7,000 nucleotides of DNA from Caryophanales bacterium UBA4365 (GTDB lineage Bacteria > Bacillota_I > Bacilli_A > RFN20 > CAG-826): NCBI GenBank assembly GCA_002393905.1, contig DGSJ01000014.1, forward strand, positions 1 to 7,000, given 5' to 3'. This document shows, one piece after another, positions 1 through 4,656 of the stretch; positions within the stretch are counted from its first letter, which is position 1, and each line of letters opens with the position of its first letter. The position numbers were made by a program, and so were the translations under genes. The notes under the pieces were generated by a model, which worked only from the letters and a program-made list of their open reading frames with translations, had not been told where the DNA came from and did no database searches.

Positions 1-1040
1 GTGCGTTCATTGTTATAAAATGTATAACATTTTCCTTCTTTGCCAAATCGACCAGTTCGTCCAGCACGGTGATAATAGAAATCAAGATTTTCTGGAAGAT
101 CAACATTAATTATGTCGGTAACATCTTCGATATCTAAACCACGCGCCGCCATATCAGAGCAAACTAGATAATAGATTTCTCCGTTTTTGACACGTTTTAA
201 AACGTTCTTTCTTTCACGAGCGTTTAAATCTCCGGTTAAAAGCCCAGCTGGTTGTCCGTTTGATTTTAAAAATTCATAAACCTTATTTGCTGTTTCTTTC
301 TTCGAAGCAAAGATCAAAAGTAAATATGGATTAATCTCTTTTATCATTGATAAAACAGCGTGATTAACATCTTGATGTCCAATATCGACAAGCAGATGTT
401 CAACGCTACTACTTGTCATGATTTCTTCATTAATAACGAGTTGATCGGCACCAATGTATTTTTCTAACTCATGACCAAGATTAGCTTCTAAAGTGGCTGA
501 ACAAACTAAGAATTGAGGACGGTTGATTCGTAAAACGAATCGGTCAATATCAGGGAAGAAACCTTCTTTAAGAAGCATATCCGCTTCATCAAGAACAACT
601 GTCTTAGTAAAGGTTAAATTAAGAATATTTTGGTCAAAAATATCCGCTAATCTTCCTGGCGTTCCAATAATGACATGAGGAGCAACCGAAAGACCTTTAG
701 TTGAGTTTTCTCGTTCGGTTCCAGACTTAAATAAACGAACTTTTAGTTCTGGATAATCTTTATTAAATGCGACAAATGTATCAAAGATTTGCTGAGCGAG
801 TTCTCGAGTTGGCGCCACCACAATCGCTTGTACATTTTGATTTTTTAAATCAATTTGTTCAATAATTGGAATAACAAAACATAATGTTTTACCAGTTCCA
901 GTTGCTGATTGAATGAGTAAATTTTCGCCTTTTAAAGCCTTTGGAATAACTCTTAATTGAATCTCAGAAGGATCATAAAAATGCTGGCGGTTTAAGCTAG
1001 CAATCATTTTCTTAGATAAGTTAATCGCAGTAAACGGCAT
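1..1040 (-). CDS. DEAD-box ATP-dependent RNA helicase (CshB-like), C-terminus cut off by the window
   Basis: ATP-dependent remodelling of RNA duplexes, in the cytoplasm. The 346 visible residues contain the full motif series in order: Q motif with F21 and Q28, motif I SATGTGKT (45-52), Ia PTRELA (77-82), Ib TPGR (127-130), II DEAD (151-154), III SAT (181-183), a motif IV-like LLIFASKK (241-248), V ARGLDI (299-304) and VI HRAGRTGR (324-331). Both RecA-like domains are therefore essentially present and the catalytic residues are intact. What is missing is the end of domain 2 and any C-terminal tail, which is the part that separates DEAD-box subfamilies. The start is the ATG at 1040-1038; no clear Shine-Dalgarno precedes it. 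In Bacillus a helicase near ispH and nif3 is CshB (from memory), so that is the likely ortholog, but the subfamily is inferred from context only. Confidence 0.95.
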   Translation of the reverse strand, partial: MPFTAINLSKKMIASLNRQHFYDPSEIQLRVIPKALKGENLLIQSATGTGKTLCFVIPIIEQIDLKNQNVQAIVVAPTRELAQQIFDTFVAFNKDYPELKVRLFKSGTERENSTKGLSVAPHVIIGTPGRLADIFDQNILNLTFTKTVVLDEADMLLKEGFFPDIDRFVLRINRPQFLVCSATLEANLGHELEKYIGADQLVINEEIMTSSSVEHLLVDIGHQDVNHAVLSMIKEINPYLLLIFASKKETANKVYEFLKSNGQPAGLLTGDLNARERKNVLKRVKNGEIYYLVCSDMAARGLDIEDVTDIINVDLPENLDFYYHRAGRTGRFGKEGKCYTFYNNER

Positions 1041-1057
1041 AATTTTTTACCGCGCTA

Positions 1058-1087
1058 ATTATACACGAAAAATTTAATTCGTGTTAT
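1058..1087 (-). promoter_or_regulatory. Putative SigA-type promoter of the DEAD-box helicase
   Basis: On the minus strand a perfect -10 hexamer TATAAT lies at 1063-1058. An 18-bp spacer separates it from ATAACA at 1087-1082, a 4-of-6 match to TTGACA. Transcription would start near 1051, leaving a leader of about 11 nt before the ATG at 1040, too short for a normal Shine-Dalgarno, and none is seen. The -35 element falls inside the palindrome at 1081-1095. The -10 match is good; the spacing is at the long end and the assignment is inference. Confidence 0.5.
1063..1084. repeat. Inverted repeat ACACGAA-N8-TTCGTGT in the divergent region
   Basis: The arms at 1063-1069 and 1078-1084 are perfect 7-bp reverse complements around an 8-bp AT-only centre. 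The right arm shares GTGT (1081-1084) with the start of the second palindrome at 1081-1095, so the two cannot form as hairpins at the same time. The repeat touches the helicase -10 at 1063 and sits where an ispH -35 would be expected. It could be a protein-binding site; no known regulator consensus was recognised. Confidence 0.45.
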
Positions 1088-1095
1088 CATAACAC
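1081..1095. promoter_or_regulatory. Candidate operator: 15-bp 7-1-7 palindrome just before the ispH start
   Basis: GTGTTAT-C-ATAACAC is a perfect inverted repeat with one central base, ending 1 bp before the ispH ATG. It covers the proposed helicase -35 (1082-1087) and a -10-like TATCAT for ispH (1085-1090), so a bound protein could block both genes. The 7-1-7 geometry is that of Fur-family sites (Fur, PerR, Zur), but the bases fit none of those consensus sequences well. Operator function is inferred from position and symmetry only. Confidence 0.45.
1085..1090 (+). promoter_or_regulatory. Possible -10 element of ispH (TATCAT)
   Basis: TATCAT matches TATAAT at 5 of 6 positions and ends 6 bp before the ispH ATG, so transcription would begin at or next to the start codon. 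No good -35 is visible 16-18 bp upstream. The sequence before the ATG contains no purine-rich Shine-Dalgarno, which would fit a leaderless mRNA. An alternative is a start site further upstream in the AT-rich part of the gap, with SD-independent initiation. Confidence 0.3.
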
Positions 1096-1096
1096 C

Positions 1097-1966
1097 ATGA
1101 AAATTGAAATTCTGGAACCTTTTGGTTATTGCGCCGGAGTTGAACGAGCGATGAAGATGGCTTTGGAAGTTAAAAAAGCCCATCAAGATAAAAAAGTAGT
1201 TGTTTTAGGAATGCTTGTTCATAACGCGGATGCTTTAAATGAACTTTCCAAAGCCGGAATCACCACTATTTATGATGAAAACAAGTCTTTAGTCGAACTC
1301 ATCGACAAAGTCGATAATAACGCAATTGTCATCTTAACTGCCCACGGTCACTCATTATCTGTTGAAGAAGAATTAAATCGTCGAAACATCGAGTTTATTG
1401 ATGCAACTTGTCCATTTGTCACTCTAACGGAGAATGTCATCAAGAAAGCTGTTAGTGAAAACCGTGATGTCCTTTATTTAGGAAAGAAAAACCATCCAGA
1501 AGCGAACGCTGCGCTCTCAATTAGCAATAATGTTCATTTAATTGAGCCAAAAAACGTTCATTTAGACGAGAAATATCATCACCCGTTAGTTATTAGCCAA
1601 ACAACTTTTTCAGAGTCCGAAATCGCCCAAACGATCTCATTCATCAAAGATGCTTTAAAAGAAGTGAGCGTTTCTGAATCAATCTGCCAAGCTTCAACAT
1701 TACGACAAAACGCCCTGAAGAACCTCTCGAAGGATGTTGAACTCATTTACGTTGTCGGTGGAAAAAACTCGAATAACACGAAAACATTATTTGAAATCGC
1801 CTCATCAGCTCATCAAAAAGCAAAGGTCTTGATGATTGAAAATGCGAATGATATAAATAAAAAAGACCTTTTAGGTCTTAATTATGTTGCTATTTCTTCT
1901 GGAGCATCAACTCCAAGAGAAATTACTTTAGAAGTCGAAAACAAAATTAAATTATTATTGAATTAA
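1097..1966 (+). CDS. ispH: 4-hydroxy-3-methylbut-2-enyl diphosphate reductase (IspH/LytB)
   Basis: Last enzyme of the MEP pathway. It is a cytoplasmic iron-sulfur protein that reduces HMBPP to IPP and DMAPP. All three cluster cysteines are present: C12 (GYCAGV), C105 (DATCPFV) and C197 (SICQAS). The substrate pocket is also intact: H42 (LVHN), H83 (TAHG), H133 and the catalytic E135 (NHPEA), T169/T170 (SQTT), S225 and N227 (KNSNN), and S271 (SSGAS). The 289 residues are in the normal range for the family. The start is fixed by the MKIEI...GYCAGV context, with C12 at its usual place. This is the only plus-strand gene here, divergent from the helicase and convergent with nif3, which it overlaps by 12 bp (1955-1966). 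In Bacillus ispH lies on the same strand as the sigA region genes (from memory), so it appears inverted. No ribosome-binding site is visible. Confidence 0.97.
   Translation: MKIEILEPFGYCAGVERAMKMALEVKKAHQDKKVVVLGMLVHNADALNELSKAGITTIYDENKSLVELIDKVDNNAIVILTAHGHSLSVEEELNRRNIEFIDATCPFVTLTENVIKKAVSENRDVLYLGKKNHPEANAALSISNNVHLIEPKNVHLDEKYHHPLVISQTTFSESEIAQTISFIKDALKEVSVSESICQASTLRQNALKNLSKDVELIYVVGGKNSNNTKTLFEIASSAHQKAKVLMIENANDINKKDLLGLNYVAISSGASTPREITLEVENKIKLLLN
1853..1879 (-). terminator. Probable intrinsic terminator of the glyS-dnaG-sigA-trmK-nif3 cluster, antisense within ispH
   Basis: Read on the minus strand, AAGACC (1879-1874) pairs perfectly with GGTCTT (1868-1863) across a 5-nt loop TAAAA. 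The stem runs straight into TTTTATTTATAT (1862-1851), so the 3' arm plus tail gives six consecutive U followed by a U-rich stretch. It begins about 75 nt after the nif3 stop at 1955, where a cluster terminator is expected, since the two convergent genes leave no space between them. The stem is only 6 bp with three G:C pairs, so strength may be modest. On the plus strand the hairpin is followed by AATTATG, with no U-tract, so it should be one-directional. Confidence 0.65.
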
Positions 1967-2728
1967 TTCTGGTAAAGCCTCGTGATCAACTTCAATCACT
2001 TTTAGTGATGGATCAATTGATAAGAGGATTTTTTTCATTTGTGGAACGAAAATCTTTTCGACTTCGTGAGGCATATCTAAATAGTTATAATGTTGAGCTA
2101 AAACATCTCGACGAATATGATGAGGAGTGTCACCGGTAATAAAAATATCGTAGCCTTCATCCATGGCGTTTTTGTATTTATAAGATCCAGCACCGCCTAA
2201 AACGGCGACTGTTTCAATCGTGTCTTTTCCGCCATGAACAAGGTGAGAATATTCCATGTGTAGTTTCTTATTTGCATATAATGCAAAATCACGGACATTC
2301 ATTGGCTCTTTAAGTCTTCCACCACGGGCCATATAACAAGTTTCGAGTGGATGAATGTCTTGAAGTTCTAAGGCCTCTGCTAAAGCATCGTTCATTCCGC
2401 CAACACCTTTATCAAAGTTAGTGTGTATCGAATAAACTGGAATTCCTAAAGCATCGATTTTTTCACAACAAATACGTTTAAATTCACAATATTTAAAGAC
2501 GTGGTACTTTGTACCATAGATGAACGGATGGTGAGTCAAAATTAAATCTGGTTTATCTTTCATTTTTAGAATTTGTTCGTAGACAATTTCATCAAAATCA
2601 AGACAAAGTAAAACAGTGTGAGTGTCTTCTTTTAGACGTCCGGTCATTAAACCAACATGGTCGCCATGATCAGCTAATGATTTTGGAAAACGTTTGGCCA
2701 AATTGCGTAATAGTTTAATCGTATTCAT
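1955..2728 (-). CDS. NIF3/DUF34 family dinuclear-metal protein (YqfO-like, short form)
   Basis: Conserved NIF3-family protein of uncertain cellular role, often annotated as GTP cyclohydrolase I type 2. Family hallmarks in order: GDHVGL (22-27), THHP with H66 and H67, HTNFD with H102 and D106 followed by GGMND (110-114), GGAGS (178-182), ITGD-PHH (197-204) and a C-terminal H221-E222-V-E224. H66, H67, D106, H221 and a nearby Glu are the likely metal ligands. At 257 residues it matches the short E. coli YbgI type and lacks the PII/CutA-like insert that makes Bacillus YqfO about 370 residues. The start ATG overlaps the trmK stop as ATGA, implying translational coupling. An AAAGG at 2744-2740 is about 11 nt upstream, rather far for an efficient site. 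Biochemical function is not settled for the family. Confidence 0.93.
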   Translation of the reverse strand: MNTIKLLRNLAKRFPKSLADHGDHVGLMTGRLKEDTHTVLLCLDFDEIVYEQILKMKDKPDLILTHHPFIYGTKYHVFKYCEFKRICCEKIDALGIPVYSIHTNFDKGVGGMNDALAEALELQDIHPLETCYMARGGRLKEPMNVRDFALYANKKLHMEYSHLVHGGKDTIETVAVLGGAGSYKYKNAMDEGYDIFITGDTPHHIRRDVLAQHYNYLDMPHEVEKIFVPQMKKILLSIDPSLKVIEVDHEALPELIQ

Positions 2729-3348
2729 AACTGTTTTAACCTTTCAATTATGTTTCTTAACTCTATAAAGTTATTCTTTGAGTAATTCTTCTCTAATCGA
2801 GCAAGAAGGGTTGCTTGATATTCTTTGAACAAAGGGTCTTTTTGAATCTGATAACCAAATTCGAGTTCTTTAGAACTAAGTTTCTTTTCTCCGCGATGAG
2901 TCGACATCACGTTATAGAAAACATGTTCTTTGACTAAAACTTCTTTTTCAAATTCATATCCAAGGTCATTTAGTGTTTTTCGCACAAGTTCAAGATCTCT
3001 GTGAGCATCGATAACGATGTTTTCAATGTTTTGAAGCTTCTCTTTATTCTTAGTAAGAATATCAGATATGAGAATCCCACCCATTCCAGCAATCACTAAT
3101 GTATCAATATCATTCGGAATTTGACTAATCCCATCACTTAAGGAACAGGTAATCTCTGGATAATTTTTGGTGTTTTTCTCTAAAATGAGAAATGGACCAA
3201 CTTTATTTTCAACAGCAAAGACTTTTTTTGCATGTTTATTCTCAGCTAGATAAATCGAGAGTAAACCATGGTCAGCGCCGATATCAGCAACAAGCGCTCC
3301 TTCTTTAACAAAAGAAGCGATTGTTAAAAGTCTTTGCGATAATTTCAT
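2725..3348 (-). CDS. trmK: tRNA (adenine(22)-N1)-methyltransferase TrmK
   Basis: SAM-dependent enzyme that makes m1A at position 22 of bacterial tRNAs. The N-terminal Rossmann fold shows motif I VADIGADHGLLSIYL (20-34), an acidic residue after strand 2 (AVEN, E47), and the TrmK-family signature VIAGMGG (85-91), followed by DAHRDLELVRKTL (114-126) and the EVLVKEHVFYNVM block (136-148). The last ~45 residues are charged and helical, as in the family's coiled-coil tail. At 207 residues it is somewhat shorter than Bacillus TrmK (about 235). It begins inside the sigA stop (TAATG, sharing one base) and ends in the ATGA of nif3. GAGG at 3364-3361 lies 12 nt before the start, within the sigA coding end. 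The position directly behind sigA and before nif3 is the conserved Bacillus arrangement, which supports the assignment. Confidence 0.93.
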   Translation of the reverse strand: MKLSQRLLTIASFVKEGALVADIGADHGLLSIYLAENKHAKKVFAVENKVGPFLILEKNTKNYPEITCSLSDGISQIPNDIDTLVIAGMGGILISDILTKNKEKLQNIENIVIDAHRDLELVRKTLNDLGYEFEKEVLVKEHVFYNVMSTHRGEKKLSSKELEFGYQIQKDPLFKEYQATLLARLEKNYSKNNFIELRNIIERLKQL

Positions 3349-4631
3349 TAGGAACGATATCCTCGGTAGTCTCCGAGCTTCTTAGCTCGGTTTGGATGAC
3401 GAAGTTTCTTAATTGCTTTCGCTTCGATTTGACGAATACGTTCACGAGTAACGTTGAATTCTTTTCCAACTTCTTCAAGTGTTCGTGGATGGTTATCTTC
3501 TAATCCGTAACGAAGTTTTAAGACTTTTTGTTCTCTTTCAGTTAAGTCAGACATAACTTCATAGAGTTCATCTTTAAGAAGAGACTTGGTTGTGTATTCG
3601 TTTGGTGTTTCAACTTCCTTATCTTCTAAGAAGTCTCCTAAGTGGGAATCGTCTTCTTCACCGATAGGAGTTTCTAAAGAAACTGGTTCTTGATTAATAC
3701 GTTGAATTTCACGGATTCGGTCAGCACTTAAAGCGCCATCTAAACGTTCAGAAATTTCTTCCGCGGTTGGTTCACGTCCAAGTTCTTGAACTAGTTGACG
3801 TTGGGCACGAGTAATCTTATAGATTGTTTCAACCATGTGGACAGGAATACGAATGGTACGAGCTTGGTCAGCAATGGCACGAGCAATCGCTTGACGGATC
3901 CACCATGTCGCATATGTCGAGAACTTAAATCCTTTGGTGTAATCGAATTTATCAACAGCCTTAATTAAACCCATATTTCCTTCTTGGATAAGGTCTAAGA
4001 AAGGCATGCCACGACCAGCATATCGCTTTGCGATAGCGATAACTAAACGAAGGTTAGCTTGGATTAAATCTTGTTTGGCTTCTTCATCGCCTTCAGCAAT
4101 TCGTTTGGCGAGTTCAGTTTCTTGTTGAGCAGTTAATAATGGAACTTTTCCGATTTCACGAAGATAAATCTTCACCGAGTCATTTACTTTGACATCTCCA
4201 ACAATCATCTTGGATAAGTCAGCGGTAATTTCCTCTTCTTCAATTTCATCTTCACCGAGCATATCATCATCGCCGAGATCCATATCGGATTCAGACATCT
4301 TTGATTCATCAAAGTCAATGTCTTCCATGTCTTGTTCATCTGAGATGACATTAACTTTGTTAGATTGGAAGTAGGAAATAATTCCTTCGTAATCTTCATC
4401 AGTTAAATCTAACATCGAAGTTGCATCGTAGATTTCTTCTTGTTCGATGGTGTTATCGTTTTCTTTTGCCTTCTTTAGAAGATCTTTCTTAATTGTTTCT
4501 AAAACATGGGCTTGATCAACATTTTCTTCGCCATCATCATCGGCTTTGCTAGCTTTCTTTGCTTTGGTTGGTTTCGCCTCTTTGGTTGGTTTCGCCTTTT
4601 TAGCGGCTTTCTTTACTTCTTCCTTTGCCAT
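3348..4631 (-). CDS. sigA: Primary (housekeeping) RNA polymerase sigma factor, SigA/RpoD
   Basis: Directs RNA polymerase to most promoters. Layout of the 427 residues: a Lys/Ala/Pro-rich head (1-30); a sigma-1.1-like segment (about 43-96); a very acidic linker (98-138, 22 of 41 residues Asp/Glu); region 1.2 (about 147-180, DSVKIYLREIG); regions 2.1-2.4 (about 184-262) with the core-binding DLIQEGNMGL and the melting/-10 recognition segment KFSTYATWWIRQAI; region 3 (about 265-345), including the EEDDSHLGDFLED finger; and region 4 (about 352-420), with the -35-binding helix-turn-helix VTRERIRQIEAKAIKKLRHP. It ends DYRGY as Gram-positive SigA proteins usually do. It follows dnaG after 25 bp and has the best ribosome-binding site in the window. 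All DNA-contacting regions look intact, so consensus TTGACA/TATAAT promoters are expected. Confidence 0.98.
   Translation of the reverse strand: MAKEEVKKAAKKAKPTKEAKPTKAKKASKADDDGEENVDQAHVLETIKKDLLKKAKENDNTIEQEEIYDATSMLDLTDEDYEGIISYFQSNKVNVISDEQDMEDIDFDESKMSESDMDLGDDDMLGEDEIEEEEITADLSKMIVGDVKVNDSVKIYLREIGKVPLLTAQQETELAKRIAEGDEEAKQDLIQANLRLVIAIAKRYAGRGMPFLDLIQEGNMGLIKAVDKFDYTKGFKFSTYATWWIRQAIARAIADQARTIRIPVHMVETIYKITRAQRQLVQELGREPTAEEISERLDGALSADRIREIQRINQEPVSLETPIGEEDDSHLGDFLEDKEVETPNEYTTKSLLKDELYEVMSDLTEREQKVLKLRYGLEDNHPRTLEEVGKEFNVTRERIRQIEAKAIKKLRHPNRAKKLGDYRGYRS
4562..4597 (-). repeat. Perfect 18-bp tandem duplication in the 5' end of sigA
   Basis: CTTTGGTTGGTTTCGCCT (plus-strand sense) occurs at 4562-4579 and again at 4580-4597 with no mismatch. 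It is in frame and encodes a repeated hexapeptide, visible as AKPTKE-AKPTKA in the basic head of SigA. Identity at every synonymous position suggests a recent slippage or unequal-crossover event in a disordered segment where length is tolerated. Confidence 0.9.
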
Positions 4632-4638
4632 AACTCTT

Positions 4639-4646
4639 CCTTCCTT
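4639..4646 (-). promoter_or_regulatory. Strong Shine-Dalgarno of sigA
   Basis: The minus strand reads AAGGAAGG (4646-4639), 7 nt before the sigA ATG at 4631, inside the 25-bp dnaG-sigA gap. It fixes the sigA start. It also shows that this genome uses SD-led initiation, which makes the lack of such sites before dnaG, ispH and the helicase notable. Confidence 0.85.
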
Positions 4647-4656
4647 TTATCGTGGC

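Noticed and set aside
2502..2516. Perfect hairpins with 6-bp arms and TTT/TTTT loops inside genes (2502-2516, 4021-4035, 6239-6254, 1995-2009)
   Set aside because: About two 6-bp perfect arm pairs per loop length are expected by chance in 7 kb. All lie in conserved coding sequence, with AAA (Lys) codons forming the loop on the coding strand, and none has a U-tract directly after it.
2725..2727. TGA read as Trp (Mycoplasma-type code 4)
   Set aside because: TGA ends trmK exactly at its ATGA overlap with nif3, and Trp in SigA is encoded by TGG, so the standard bacterial code fits.
4189..4374. Plus-strand Ser/Ile-rich open frame opposite sigA, and other open frames of 60-116 codons overlapping sigA, dnaG, trmK and glyS
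   Set aside because: They are mirror or shifted readings of conserved genes, have low-complexity composition dictated by the acidic linker or other codons, and have no ribosome-binding sites or family resemblance.
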